Below, piece after piece: positions 9,784 to 19,051 of a stretch of 64,000 bases of DNA. Source of the DNA: CAYVAP01 sp964343195 (GTDB lineage Bacteria; Bacteroidota; Bacteroidia; J057); NCBI GenBank assembly GCA_964343195.1, contig CAYFIR010000003.1:62001-126000 (forward strand). The letters run 5' to 3'. Under the pieces are notes generated by a model. The model had not been told where the DNA came from and did no database searches. It saw only the letters and a list, made by a program, of their open reading frames with translations. Numbering within the stretch: the stretch's first letter is position 1; every line of letters starts with the position of its first letter. Position numbers and translations under genes: made by a program.

Positions 9784-9856
9784 AGTAAAACCATACATGT
9801 CACGCATTCTGTTAGTAGATTGGTAAGGTATTTGCTACAAAAGCAACAGCTACCTT

Positions 9857-11350
9857 ATGCTAAAGCAGAATCTGCAGCAACGACTGCTGCAAAAAATATC
9901 CCCTCAACAAATCCAGTTCATCAAGTTGCTGCAGGTGCCCACTGCTTCACTGGAGCAACGTATCAAGGAGGAACTGGAAAAAAATCCTGCGCTCGAAGAT
10001 CAACAAATGGGCTTTGGTGATGAAAAGCCCAAGAACGAATACGAGGACCTCGACCGGAAGGACGATGAGCCTACCAAAGAGGAAATCGCCGAAAGTCAAA
10101 GTGACTTCAATATCGATGACTACCTGGCCAGTGATGGGTATGATTATCGAACCCGCCTGCCAACCGGTGGCGATGACGATGAGGACGAGTACGAAGCCCC
10201 CATCGTTCAAATGGCCACTCTCCATGATCAGCTGATGGAGCAACTTTCTCTCCTGCATCTTTCAGAGCATGAACTCCTGATAGGTGAGCACATCATCGGT
10301 AACATCGACGAAGATGGCTACCTGCGTGGCCGCAAACAGGTAGATCCCATCAAGACCATTGTGAACTACATGGCCTTCACCCAGAATATTTCTACGACGG
10401 TGGAGGAAGTTAGTGGTATGCTGCGCCGAATACAGAAGTTCGACCCGGCTGGTGTAGGCGCGCGCGACCTGCGCGAATGTTTGCTCCTTCAGCTCTGCCG
10501 TAAGACCCAGACAGAGGAGGTCAAACTTGCCACAACCATCATCGACCGCTATTTCGAAGAGTTCACCAAAAAGCACTTTTCAAAACTTCGCTCCCGCTTG
10601 GGGGTCTCTGATGAGCAGCTGAAGGACGTTTATGACGTTATTGTTCACCTGAATCCCAAACCCGGAGAATCCCAATCGGTGGTCAAGCATGAGTACATCA
10701 TCCCGGACTTTATCCTGACGGTGGAGAATGGAAAAGTGAACATTCGCCTGAATAACCGCAATGCCCCGGAGCTGAAGGTGAGCCGGAACTACATCAACAT
10801 GTACTCCGAATACAAGCAGCTCAACAAAGCCAAGAAAAACTCGCAGGTCAAGGAGACGCTCGACTTTGTTAAGCAGCGAATCGAAGCGGCTCAATGGTTT
10901 ATTGATGCCATTCGTCAGCGACAGTTTACCCTGCTCAATACGATGGAGACCATTGCCGAAAAGCAGGTAGCTTTCTTCCTTTCAGGCGGCGACGAGCGCA
11001 AACTGCGCCCGATGATCCTCAAGGATATCGCCGAGGAAATCAACATGGACATCTCTACGGTCAGCCGTGTCGCCAACAGCAAGTACGTCCAGACCGACTT
11101 TGGCATCTACCCGCTGAAATTCTTTTTCACCGAAGGCATCGAAACCGAAGACGGAGAGATGGTCTCCAACCGCGAGGTGAAAAGTACCCTGCAGGAAATC
11201 ATCGACGGAGAAAGCAAGCGTAAGCCTCTTTCTGATGACAAAATTGCCGCCCTACTCAAGGAGCGCGGCTACAACATCGCCCGACGCACCGTCGCCAAGT
11301 ACCGCGAACAACTCGGGGTGCCCGTAGCGAGGTTGAGGAAGGAGATGTAA
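9857..11350 (+). CDS. rpoN: RNA polymerase sigma-54 factor RpoN
   Basis: Sigma-54 directs RNA polymerase to -24/-12 promoters and needs AAA+ activators. All three regions are visible in 497 residues: the glutamine-rich activator-contact region (LKQNLQQRLLQKISPQQIQF ... IKEELEKNPALE), an acidic linker (residues about 55-115), the core-binding domain, a helix-turn-helix (LKDIAEEINMDISTVSRVAN) and the RpoN box ARRTVAKYRE near residue 478. The length is typical for Bacteroidota. It is convergent with rarA; a perfect inverted repeat made of ATTCG units lies between them. A pair of direct repeats precedes the gene. Identification is secure. Confidence 0.97.
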   Translation: MLKQNLQQRLLQKISPQQIQFIKLLQVPTASLEQRIKEELEKNPALEDQQMGFGDEKPKNEYEDLDRKDDEPTKEEIAESQSDFNIDDYLASDGYDYRTRLPTGGDDDEDEYEAPIVQMATLHDQLMEQLSLLHLSEHELLIGEHIIGNIDEDGYLRGRKQVDPIKTIVNYMAFTQNISTTVEEVSGMLRRIQKFDPAGVGARDLRECLLLQLCRKTQTEEVKLATTIIDRYFEEFTKKHFSKLRSRLGVSDEQLKDVYDVIVHLNPKPGESQSVVKHEYIIPDFILTVENGKVNIRLNNRNAPELKVSRNYINMYSEYKQLNKAKKNSQVKETLDFVKQRIEAAQWFIDAIRQRQFTLLNTMETIAEKQVAFFLSGGDERKLRPMILKDIAEEINMDISTVSRVANSKYVQTDFGIYPLKFFFTEGIETEDGEMVSNREVKSTLQEIIDGESKRKPLSDDKIAALLKERGYNIARRTVAKYREQLGVPVARLRKEM

Positions 11351-11375
11351 GGGGGAGAATTAGAGGAAATTTGTC

Positions 11376-11417
11376 ATTCGTGATTCGTAATCCAGATGGG
11401 CTTTACGAATCACGAAT
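11376..11417. terminator. Bidirectional hairpin between rpoN and rarA made of ATTCG units
   Basis: ATTCGTGATTCGTAA pairs perfectly over 15 bases with TTACGAATCACGAAT across a 12-base loop, and TTTTCAATT follows on the plus strand. It lies between convergent gene ends, so it may terminate both. The arms belong to the ATTCG repeat family seen elsewhere in the window. Confidence 0.65.
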
Positions 11418-11423
11418 TTTCAA

Positions 11424-12740
11424 TTACGAATTCTGGTATTTCCCCCCCCACATTCGGTCCAGGTACTGGCGGATCTTCTGTTCCACCCCAACCGGTTTGG
11501 GTTGGTAAAAGGTTCGTCCTGTTAACTCATCGGGCATGAACTCCTGATGATTGGCCTCGCCCTGATGGTCATGGGAATATTTGTACCCCTGTCCGTAGCC
11601 CATGCCTTTCATGAGTTTGGTGGGAGCATTACGGAGGTGAAGCGGGATCGGATGCCCAGGATTTTCCTTCACGTAGCGCATGGCCTCGTTGATGCCAGTG
11701 TAGGATGCGTTGCTTTTCTCGGAAGTGGCGAGATAGGTGGTACACTGCCCCAGGATGATGCGTGCCTCCGGCATACCGATGACATTTACTGACTGGAAGC
11801 AGGCATTGGCGAGTAGTAATGCATTGGGGTTGGCGTTGCCAATGTCCTCTGAAGCGAGGATGATCAGCCTTCGGGCGATGAATTTGACGTCTTCGCCCCC
11901 ATCTAGCATTCTGGCGAGATAGTAAAGGGCTGCATTGGGATCTCCTCCTCTCACAGACTTGATAAAAGCTGAGACCAGGTCATAATGCTGTTCGCCACTC
12001 TTATCGTATAGCGCGACATGCTCCTGTGCAGCCGCCATGAGGGCTTCGTCGGTAACGACAATCGCTTCGTCCTCTTTAAACGTACTGATGAAAATATCGA
12101 GCAGAGCCAGACTCTTGCGTGCATCCCCACCAGCGATGCGAAGGATGGCTTCTACATCCTGAAGCTCAATTTTTCGCTCTTTAAGCACCAGGTCCTGCTC
12201 GATGGCCCGGGTAAGCAGTTCCCGAACTTCTGCTTCATCCAATGGCTCCAGTTTATAGACCTGTGAGCGCGACAGCAGGGCGGCATTTACCTCGAAGGAA
12301 GGGTTCTCCGTAGTCGCCCCAATGAGGGTAACCCGGCCCTTCTCGACCGAACCAAGCAGGGAATCCTGCTGTGCTTTGTTGAAGCGGTGGATCTCATCGA
12401 TGAAAAGAATGGTTCCCGGGCGGCCTTCTGCAAAGCGCAATACTTCCCGGACGTCTTTGACGCCGGAAGAGATGGCACTCAGCTGCCTGAAAGGTCGGTC
12501 TGCATTGCGGGCAATGATCTGTGCCAGGGTCGTTTTGCCCACGCCTGGAGGGCCCCAAAAGATCAACGAAGGGATGCGCACCCCGCTGATGGCCCGCATA
12601 AAGGGGCTGTCAGGGTACAAAATATGCTTTTGGCCTACTACTTCAGATAGTTTTTGCGGCCGCATCCTTTCAGGTAATGGTGCCAGGTGGCTGCCACTGG
12701 GTGAGGGGCTGGAAGGAATGTCTTCGTCAAACAGGTTCAT
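11424..12740 (-). CDS. rarA: Replication-associated recombination protein A (RarA/MgsA), AAA+ ATPase
   Basis: RarA is a tetrameric AAA+ ATPase related to clamp loaders that acts at stalled replication forks. The 438-residue sequence has a near-canonical N-terminus (PLPERMRPQKLSEVVGQKHI), Walker A (FWGPPGVGKTTLA), Walker B (TILFIDEIHRFNKAQQDSLL), sensor 1 (LIGATTENPSF) and the C-terminal tetramerisation region with IILASEDIGNANPNAL and MPEARIILGQ. Length fits the family. The next gene upstream on this strand is the FAD oxidoreductase, whose stop is about 48 bases away, so they may be co-transcribed. No defects are seen. Confidence 0.96.
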   Translation of the reverse strand: MNLFDEDIPSSPSPSGSHLAPLPERMRPQKLSEVVGQKHILYPDSPFMRAISGVRIPSLIFWGPPGVGKTTLAQIIARNADRPFRQLSAISSGVKDVREVLRFAEGRPGTILFIDEIHRFNKAQQDSLLGSVEKGRVTLIGATTENPSFEVNAALLSRSQVYKLEPLDEAEVRELLTRAIEQDLVLKERKIELQDVEAILRIAGGDARKSLALLDIFISTFKEDEAIVVTDEALMAAAQEHVALYDKSGEQHYDLVSAFIKSVRGGDPNAALYYLARMLDGGEDVKFIARRLIILASEDIGNANPNALLLANACFQSVNVIGMPEARIILGQCTTYLATSEKSNASYTGINEAMRYVKENPGHPIPLHLRNAPTKLMKGMGYGQGYKYSHDHQGEANHQEFMPDELTGRTFYQPKPVGVEQKIRQYLDRMWGGKYQNS

Positions 12741-12788
12741 TCAAAAGGACTTTGCCCTAAAATACAAAGCTTAGCCTAATCGGGCTGC

Positions 12789-13964
12789 CTAAAGAGTCAT
12801 CGTGCCGATCTTGTAAAACGGGCTGTAGACTTTTCCCCAGGGCTTCATGGGATAGGTCATCTTGCGGAAAAAGTAGGGGAACTTCTGATCGACGGCAACT
12901 GCTCGATCATATCGTGCGCCGGCCTGTTGAAAGCGTTTGGCGTGCTGCTTGTGGAGCCGATCAAACTGGGGGAGTGCCCGTCGCAGGGATTTGCCCTGAT
13001 CCAGTTGCTGGGCCAGAATTAATGCATCGAGGATGCCAAGGTTATGCTCAAGGCCCAAATAGGGGAGTGCGGGTTGAGCAGAATCCCCAATGAGCACAAC
13101 GCGATTGGCGAAGGATGATTTTTGTAGCGGGCGCTCTAGATGTTGCCTGGCAGAGATAAACTGGGGTTGAACCAGTTCCAGCAACTGAGGGATGGGCTCA
13201 GGCATTTCCGAGCATTTCTCAATGAGGTATTCCTTCTCCTGCTCCTGGGTTTTGGGGACTGTTGTAGAGGTGGTGGTACATTCAAGCCCCACTTGCCCTT
13301 CCTTTAGGGCAAAAAAGCTGCTTCTGACGCCAGGGCCAATAAATTCTTTGTGAACTGATTTGAGGGATTCGCGCAACTCAGCAGGAACCTTGTCGCCTGG
13401 AATAAGGGCGCGCCAGGTGGTGAGTCCTGTTGCCTCCTGCTCCGTTTTGCCGATCATTTGAAGGCGAACCCTCGATTCCATTCCGTCGGCAGCGATCAGT
13501 AAGCCCCCTTTCAGGGTCTGGCCCTGCGAAAAATGTGCTTCTATTTCCTTTTCCGATTGGGTAAAGGAAATGAATTCATGGCCTGGTTTGAGGGTATCTG
13601 CTGTAAGCCCCTTTGTCAGGAGCTCCCGCAATTCAGTGGCAGATACTGAAATGGGAAAGAACCCCGTTGGTTCTTTGACTTTGCTGATTTCGAAGCGATG
13701 GAAAACCTCGTCACTGCTCCATCGCATTTCCATTTGCTTCCAGGGCTCGCCGATTTTTTCAAACTCACCTGACCGCTCAAGTTGACCCAATGCGTTGAGG
13801 ACCTGCGGACCAAGGGTGATGGCGCCTTTTGACCAAAAGGGCTGGGCCTGTCGATCCAGCACCTGGACATTGGTAAAACCATAGTGGCGAAGGGCCCAGG
13901 ATAGAAAAAGGCCACTGATACTGGCTCCGATAATCAGGATGGGATCTTCTTTGGACAGCTTCAT
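12789..13964 (-). CDS. FAD-dependent oxidoreductase / aromatic-ring-hydroxylase-like monooxygenase
   Basis: A 391-residue flavoprotein of the UbiH/PHBH-like superfamily. It starts with a dinucleotide fold, ILIIGASISGLFLSWALRH, where the usual GxGxxG is GASISG, so the second glycine is a serine. The ribityl-binding GD motif is present as RVVLIGDSAQPALPYLGLEHNLG near residues 290-312. The middle DG motif appears as LLIAADGMESRVRLQ. Substrate is unknown. A 160-bp palindromic repeat separates it from the divergent MFS gene; the two could share substrate handling, but nothing proves it. Confidence 0.8.
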   Translation of the reverse strand: MKLSKEDPILIIGASISGLFLSWALRHYGFTNVQVLDRQAQPFWSKGAITLGPQVLNALGQLERSGEFEKIGEPWKQMEMRWSSDEVFHRFEISKVKEPTGFFPISVSATELRELLTKGLTADTLKPGHEFISFTQSEKEIEAHFSQGQTLKGGLLIAADGMESRVRLQMIGKTEQEATGLTTWRALIPGDKVPAELRESLKSVHKEFIGPGVRSSFFALKEGQVGLECTTTSTTVPKTQEQEKEYLIEKCSEMPEPIPQLLELVQPQFISARQHLERPLQKSSFANRVVLIGDSAQPALPYLGLEHNLGILDALILAQQLDQGKSLRRALPQFDRLHKQHAKRFQQAGARYDRAVAVDQKFPYFFRKMTYPMKPWGKVYSPFYKIGTMTL

Positions 13965-14017
13965 TGAGGTGGAAATTGGGGCTGTGTAGTCTGGGTGACG
14001 GTTAGGAATATGGGGTT

Positions 14018-14177
14018 AAGTAACGCTCAAAAAATTAGTTCCGCTTTTGACTTGATCTCTTGCCCGCATACCGCGTCAGAAAAAGCCTCATTTGGCTCGC
14101 CAAACTCGGTTTTCCTTCCTTGCCTGCGAACAAGATCTCTTCGTAAAATCGGGAAGTTATTTTTCTCGCGTTACTAA
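14018..14177. repeat. 160-bp palindromic element, copy 1
   Basis: The element has imperfect inverted ends (AAGTAACGC at left, GCGTTACTAA at right) and an almost exactly central perfect stem TTTGGC-TC-GCCAAA, flanked by a second pairing GAAAA/TTTTC. No coding potential is seen. It is nearly identical to copy 2 at 44790 (about four differences by eye) and related to copy 3 at 31664. It lies between two divergent genes, and the rest of that gap holds nothing recognised. Confidence 0.8.
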
Positions 14178-14298
14178 GTTAAAATGAGAACCAACAAAAT
14201 GAGCTTTCTGTTGAAGAAAATTTCCCATTGGGGCGTATTTTCAGGATTTCTAACTTCGTTCTGTAGGGCTATTTTGTTCATAATCAGTATGTTGTTGT

Positions 14299-15474
14299 AT
14301 GGCTTCAGGCGACTCTAATTCTCCAATTCCCCGCATTCTTTTGCCCATTATCATCCTTTCCCAGTTTGCCGGAACCTCTCCATGGTTTGCCGGGAATGCG
14401 ATTCTGCCGGAATTGCAGCTGGCCTTTGGGTTGGAGGAAGGAGCTCTGGGGTACCTGACAGGAGCCGTTCAGTTAGGATTCATTATGGGTACGCTGGCGT
14501 TTGCCCTGCTGATGATTGCAGACCGCTTTCATCCTTCGAAGGTATTCTGGGCTTCTGCATGGCTGGCCGCAATCTTTAACATCGGGCTGGCCTTTGGGGA
14601 GCATAACCTGACCTCAGTCCTCCTACTGCGGTTTGGTACCGGATTTTTCCTGGCGGGGATATATCCGGTGGGTATGAAAATCGCTTCGGACTGGTATGGC
14701 AGTCGTCTGGGGGTCGCCCTCGGATTTCTGGTCGGTGCTCTGGTACTCGGGACGGCTTTTCCCCATTGGCTCCGATTTCAGGCACGTGACCTGAACTGGC
14801 AGCGGGTCATTTTCATTACCTCAGCCCTCGCTGCCACCGGTGGGCTCCTGGTCGGGCTGGGGATAGGAGAGGGCCCAAATCGAAAAAAAGGAACTCGCTT
14901 CCAGCCTAGCGCTATCACAGCATTGGTGAAAACTCCCCGGCTTCGACAGGCTGCCATTGGGTACTTCGGCCACATGTGGGAGCTCTATGCCTTTTGGGCC
15001 TTTATCCCGGTTTTTCTCGTCCAATATGAGGCAAGGCATGGCGTTGTGCTGGAAAGTTCACTGTGGAGCTTTGCTGTCATCGCCATCGGAGGGCTGGGCT
15101 GCGCGTTGGGAGGTCTATTGGCACTAAGGATCGGAAGTAAAGCCGTTGCATTCTGGGCGCTCCTTACTTCCGGGGCCTTTTGCCTGATAAGTCCACTTGT
15201 CGCAGGCCTGTCCCCTGGAGGGTTGCTGGCTTCCCTCATGATCTGGGGTATCGCGGTTACCATGGATTCTCCCCAGTTTTCAACGCTCGTTGCCCAGTCC
15301 GCGCCAGGAAGCTACGTTGGGACTGCCCTTACATTGGTCAATTCGATCGGTTTTGCCCTGACCATCGTGAGCATACAATTACTCAACTCCATAGGAGGGG
15401 AGGAATGGATGTTTGTATTGCTGGCCCCAGGGCCCATCATTGGGTTGCTGGCTTTACGCAGGCCCCGTGACTGA
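14299..15474 (+). CDS. MFS transporter
   Basis: A 391-residue inner-membrane carrier of the major facilitator superfamily, with about twelve hydrophobic segments in two halves. The first is ILLPIIILSQFAGTSPWFAG; the loop between segments 2 and 3 carries ADRFHPSKVFW, a weak version of the family motif. A basic central loop (GPNRKKGTRF) divides the halves. It resembles the cyanate/NreB-like uptake and efflux group, but the substrate cannot be read from the sequence. It is convergent with the PP2C gene, with only two bases between the stops. No adjacent regulator is present. Confidence 0.87.
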   Translation: MASGDSNSPIPRILLPIIILSQFAGTSPWFAGNAILPELQLAFGLEEGALGYLTGAVQLGFIMGTLAFALLMIADRFHPSKVFWASAWLAAIFNIGLAFGEHNLTSVLLLRFGTGFFLAGIYPVGMKIASDWYGSRLGVALGFLVGALVLGTAFPHWLRFQARDLNWQRVIFITSALAATGGLLVGLGIGEGPNRKKGTRFQPSAITALVKTPRLRQAAIGYFGHMWELYAFWAFIPVFLVQYEARHGVVLESSLWSFAVIAIGGLGCALGGLLALRIGSKAVAFWALLTSGAFCLISPLVAGLSPGGLLASLMIWGIAVTMDSPQFSTLVAQSAPGSYVGTALTLVNSIGFALTIVSIQLLNSIGGEEWMFVLLAPGPIIGLLALRRPRD

Positions 15475-15476
15475 AT

Positions 15477-16244
15477 TTAACTCTTCGCAGGTCCCTGTCC
15501 GTCAAACTGTACCCGAATGATAGCCAGATCATCTACGGCTACCATCCCCTGATCCTTGATCACCTTGAGCTTTTGGTCGAGCATATTTTCGGCGTCTGGG
15601 TGTGAATTCTCTACCATCAGGTAGCGCATGGCGTCTTCACCCGGAGTTTCAGATGTGAACTCTTTTAGCGGCCGAAAGGTCTCGACTCCATCTGTGGCAA
15701 TACTCAGATCCGAGGGATTTTCAAAGAAGAACCGATGTTCCTGACTGGCATACCATTCCTCAAAATCATCCTTGAGGTGGTAGGCAAGGTAGTCGGGGCG
15801 ATTATTCTGGTCAACTACTTCGATTTTTCCATCGCAGCTAATAACCCCGTCCCCCAGAGATATGATGAAGGAGCGTTGGCTGTCAAAGTGGTGCACCCAT
15901 AAAATCATAGTGGAAAGGAGTTCTTTCAGGGGAAGCATGAGTTTGTGCCTGACCCCGGTAAGCTCGGGGATGGTTCTGCGCAGGATCTCTTTTGCGACAG
16001 ACTCAGGCTCGTCTTCCTTCCAGCTAATGGTCTGCTGGTGAATGGTCTCCTGGCTCATGTCATAGGCGACTTTCCTGACGACTTTTCCCAGTAGCGCTGA
16101 GGCAAAGTGCGAATCATTGCCCATGGAGCATCCATCCAGCACTGCACAAATCAAGGATTTATGCCCAAATCCTTCGGCGATCAAAAAATCTTCGCAATAG
16201 GTGGTATGGGCTACTCCCATTCTGACAGCTGCATGTAGTTTCAT
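15477..16244 (-). CDS. PP2C-family serine/threonine phosphatase
   Basis: A 255-residue stand-alone phosphatase domain. The metal-binding landmarks of the PP2C family are in order: an N-terminal acidic motif (TTYCEDFLIAE), the aspartate-glycine motif LICAVLDGCS, the GD motif FIISLGDGVI, the late TDG motif LSIATDGVETF, and the terminal DD in VDDLAIIRVQF. No membrane segment or sensory domain is attached, so it is a soluble regulator, perhaps opposing a Ser/Thr kinase elsewhere. It follows yebC on the same strand after a strong terminator, so it is likely its own unit. Spacing to the convergent MFS gene is two bases. Confidence 0.85.
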   Translation of the reverse strand: MKLHAAVRMGVAHTTYCEDFLIAEGFGHKSLICAVLDGCSMGNDSHFASALLGKVVRKVAYDMSQETIHQQTISWKEDEPESVAKEILRRTIPELTGVRHKLMLPLKELLSTMILWVHHFDSQRSFIISLGDGVISCDGKIEVVDQNNRPDYLAYHLKDDFEEWYASQEHRFFFENPSDLSIATDGVETFRPLKEFTSETPGEDAMRYLMVENSHPDAENMLDQKLKVIKDQGMVAVDDLAIIRVQFDGQGPAKS

Positions 16245-16293
16245 GGTGTGAATATAGTGGACTTCCTGGTTAAAAGGAGTTGTATTAAGTCAA

Positions 16294-16336
16294 TGAAAAA
16301 GGTCAGAGTATGCGGGAATTAGCATGCTCTGACCTT
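16294..16336 (-). terminator. Rho-independent terminator of yebC
   Basis: AAGGTCAGAG pairs perfectly with CTCTGACCTT, extended inward by ATGC/GCAT past one mismatch. On the minus strand the stem is followed by TTTTTCATTG. It sits just after the yebC stop. Confidence 0.85.
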
Positions 16337-16359
16337 AGGCTTAATGAAAGTGGTAATGC

Positions 16360-17109
16360 TTACTCCTCAGCGAGAGCAGCTTCCAGCTCGTCAGTCATTT
16401 CCATGTTGTGGAATACGTTCTGGACGTCGTCATCATCCTCGATGATATCGATCAGCTTGAGTACGGATTTGGATTGGTCTACGGTGAGAGCCAGGGTATT
16501 ACCGGGCAGGCGTTCCAGGTTACTCTCTACATCCTCCATGCCCATTTCATCGATCTTGGTGTTCATGGCCCCGTAGTCTTCAAAAGCACAGTAGGCTACG
16601 AAGTTGTCGCCATCCAGCTCGATGTCTTCCAGCCCATGCTCGATCAGTTCCATGGTCAGTTCATCCATGTCTCGGCCTTCAGCAGGAATGACAAAGACCC
16701 CTTTTCGCTCAAACATATAGTCAACCGATCCACTTTTCCCCAGGCTGCCACCATACTTGTTGAAGTAGGAACGGACGTTGGCGACTGTTCGGTTGTTGTT
16801 ATCTGTGGTAGCTTCTACGAATACTGCAATGCCATTAGGTGCATATCCCTCGAATGTTACCTCTTCATAGCTGGTACCATCGGCACCAGAACCTTTGGAG
16901 ATGGCTCCTTCAATCTTGTCCTTGGGCACACTGGCCTTACGGGCCTTGTTGATCGCGAGGCGCAGGCGGGGATTGGAGTCTGGATCGGCTCCTCCCTCCT
17001 TGACGGAGATGGCCACCTCCTTGATCAGTTTGGTAAAAAGTTTAGCTCTTTTTGCGTCCTGGGCACCCTTGCGGTGCTTGATATTGGCCCATTTACTATG
17101 TCCTGCCAT
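16360..17109 (-). CDS. yebC: YebC/PmpR-family regulatory protein
   Basis: YebC proteins are conserved three-domain proteins described both as DNA-binding regulators and as ribosome-associated factors that relieve stalling. The 249-residue sequence starts MAGHSKWANIKHRKGAQDA, the family signature, followed by KLFTKLIKEVAISVKEGGAD and the block NKARKASVPKDKIEGAI. The C-terminal domain ends in an acidic tail (IEDDDDVQNVFHNM). Length is usual. It has its own terminator and is read away from the IS-scarred region upstream. A long frame runs antisense across it but is a shadow. Confidence 0.95.
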   Translation of the reverse strand: MAGHSKWANIKHRKGAQDAKRAKLFTKLIKEVAISVKEGGADPDSNPRLRLAINKARKASVPKDKIEGAISKGSGADGTSYEEVTFEGYAPNGIAVFVEATTDNNNRTVANVRSYFNKYGGSLGKSGSVDYMFERKGVFVIPAEGRDMDELTMELIEHGLEDIELDGDNFVAYCAFEDYGAMNTKIDEMGMEDVESNLERLPGNTLALTVDQSKSVLKLIDIIEDDDDVQNVFHNMEMTDELEAALAEE

Positions 17110-17235
17110 AGGTATTGCGAAGTTCAGCAGTTAATGTCAAATTGATGGTGTTGAAAGCAAAGATAAAAAAATCCTGCAGCCTTTTCATGGTCTGAGAATC
17201 GGGAGACCAATATCCGAGGCGATAGCTGCTGCCTA

Positions 17236-17625
17236 CTACAGGTTAACATCCAGCCATTCGATGAGGCGGGTGAGGTCAGTCTTACTTGTGGCGCTGAGAC
17301 CCCATGTCATTTTGCCACTTTCGACCAGGCTATGGGCGCCCTCAAACTGGGCAGTAGAAAGGTCACCTCAAAGCTTGTAGGCAGAGGTACGTTTCTCCCA
17401 GGCGCGCATCCAGGAGCCATCTTTAACCCATTTGCGAAAGTGGGAAAAAACAGTGTCAAGTCTAATCTCTCTACTGGATATCAGAGACTTAACTGACAGA
17501 TGGTCCTACTGGTGTCCTGTATTAAGCTTCCAGTGAATCGCATTAATCAACTCCCACCGTGGTATACGGGGAGTAGGGCCAGGACTCACTTGACTCAAAT
17601 ATTGCGCGATGTAGTTATGAATCAT
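17236..17625 (-). pseudogene. Decayed IS5-type transposase (N-terminal half)
   Basis: Read on the minus strand, one frame gives MIHNYIAQYL, then RIPRWELINAIHWKLNTGHQ, a stop, HFRKWVKDGSWMRAWEKRTS, a second stop after AYKL, and DLSTAQFEGAHSLV. These match the N-terminal helical domain and the first DDE motif (QLDGSHT in active relatives) of IS5-family transposases. Two in-frame stops and an early end after IEWLDVNL show it is dead. The aspartate of the DDE motif is E here. It lies next to the secreted-protein gene at 17741, and a second remnant is on the other side of that gene. The rest of this 630-base gap holds nothing else recognised. Confidence 0.8.
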
Positions 17626-17740
17626 ATATTAAGAAGGTATTCTTATTCACGGGCGACAGTAACTTATTGGTTTTTAGTGTTTTCCCCAAGTAATCTGCAG
17701 CCCGGCTTTTTTTGAAAAACTTTAAATCACTTCATTTTTT

Positions 17741-18505
17741 ATGAAACCTGGTTACTTGAAATTCTACCTGTTTTATGGTCTGTTGTTTTCGCTCGCCTCG
17801 ATCAGCATCGATCTAAGCGCTCAAGGGGGGCGGGCCTTGGCGGATGGACCCAGCCTTGACGGCCTCACTTTTTTGCAAAGTGGGCGGAATAACAGTCCAG
17901 GGGGACAGCCCCTGAGTGAGAGTGGGGCAAGTCAGATCGACGGAACACCTTATCTTTTTGAAGACTTTCAGCCTGGTGTGCTACACTTCAATACCGGAAA
18001 AATCGCTTATGCTCCTATCACTTATGATATTTTTAATCAGCGGATAACGGTACAACTACAAGATGGCAACTATAACGTTAGCTACCAGGTTCTCGATGGA
18101 TTTGATCTCGTTGCTCCTGATGGCGACACCCTGGCTTTTCAGAAGGTGACTACTCTGCCTAGAGGCATCACTACGGGACTAGGTGAAGAAGTGTTTGTAG
18201 AAGTGTTGTACCAAGGGCATTTGACCCTGGTGGGCAATCACCGTAAAAACTTTCTGGATGAGCCTACTTCCAGCACTACTTACAACAATGGTCGCGAAAA
18301 CCCCGAATACAACGATCAGCCCATGCATTACTACCTGTTACAGCCTGGACAGCCCGCTGAGCAGGTTAAACTCCGAACCAGCTGGCTGCGTCGCTACTTC
18401 GATCTCTCTCGCAAGGAAGTGAAACAGGCCATCGATGAGGCTGGAGCTGCCCCCGCTAGTGATGCTGCCGCGATTGCCATTGTGAGATATGTGGATCAGC
18501 GGTAA
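17741..18505 (+). CDS. Secreted protein of unknown function, Bacteroidota-type
   Basis: A 254-residue protein with a signal peptide (YLFYGLLFSLASISIDLSAQG). The mature part has the pattern GTPYLFEDFQPGVLHFNTGK, then YDIFNQRITVQLQDG, a layout common in unnamed Bacteroidota secreted proteins, and a basic C-terminal stretch (WLRRYFDLSRKEVKQAIDEA) typical of the end of that family. No catalytic motif is seen. It is wedged between two decayed transposases, and a broken N-terminal relative lies at 18796, so the family was probably duplicated or moved with IS elements. Whether it is expressed is unknown. Confidence 0.7.
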   Translation: MKPGYLKFYLFYGLLFSLASISIDLSAQGGRALADGPSLDGLTFLQSGRNNSPGGQPLSESGASQIDGTPYLFEDFQPGVLHFNTGKIAYAPITYDIFNQRITVQLQDGNYNVSYQVLDGFDLVAPDGDTLAFQKVTTLPRGITTGLGEEVFVEVLYQGHLTLVGNHRKNFLDEPTSSTTYNNGRENPEYNDQPMHYYLLQPGQPAEQVKLRTSWLRRYFDLSRKEVKQAIDEAGAAPASDAAAIAIVRYVDQR

Positions 18506-18531
18506 GGCGTCCAGTAGTTACAGAACTGATT

Positions 18532-18783
18532 TTATGTTTCTGTAGCGTTTGTTTGATCAACCAAAATGAAAAGACGATGTAGTGCCAAGCATTCCAGCTT
18601 TGGACCGTAGTATCCTGTCTTACGGTTACGGTCAGTAGGCAGCAGTATATTAGTCGGTTCTCCTCGCTTGTGTCGCTGATACCCCACAGCACCTCCCTCT
18701 CTTTTGGTCAGACCATGGATGCCATCAAACTGGGCGGTAGAAAGGTCTGGCAAATGCCCAGCCTTTGCCCCCAAAAAACTCAA
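18532..18783 (-). pseudogene. Second decayed IS5-type transposase (DDE region)
   Basis: The frame reads LPDLSTAQFDGIHGLTKREG, then GAVGYQRHKRGEPTNILLPT, which matches the first DDE motif region of IS5-like transposases (QLDGSHT ... GYQGRKK ... TN). Here the aspartate is kept. The N-terminal domain and the later D and E are missing, and the frame ends soon after. DLSTAQF is shared with the remnant at 17236, so the two come from related elements. Confidence 0.75.
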
Positions 18784-18795
18784 ATCACCTCAAGG

Positions 18796-19011
18796 TCATA
18801 GCTCAAAAGCGCATCTACCCGCTTCCCATGGGACATGATGGCAGCACCCGGCTGGTGGATATAGGTAGGGCGTACCCTGGATGGAGCCTGTTGCGCTGGG
18901 AGGTGGGGGCGCATTGTGCATGCCCTGGAGGAAGGTCATGCCATCGGGCGACTGGGCAGAGGGGATACAGGGAGAAATGACAATCAGCCTGAGAAATAAA
19001 AGCTGATGCAT
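18796..19011 (-). pseudogene. Truncated relative of the secreted protein at 17741
   Basis: The 71-residue frame has a hydrophobic start (LLFLRLIVISPCIPSAQ), then SPDGMTFLQGMHNAPPPP and IQGTPYLYPPAG. The intact gene has SLDGLTFLQSGRNNSPGG and IDGTPYLFEDFQPG at the same places. The remaining two thirds of the protein are gone, and the decayed transposase begins 12 bases further on. It is best read as a broken paralogue rather than a small functional gene. Confidence 0.6.
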
Positions 19012-19051
19012 GAGGACGGTTTGGGTTATGGTTTGGTCAAAAACTCAATAA

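Noticed and set aside
16408..17145. 245-codon frame antisense to yebC
   Set aside because: It mirrors a highly conserved gene; the codon pattern of yebC explains the open frame.
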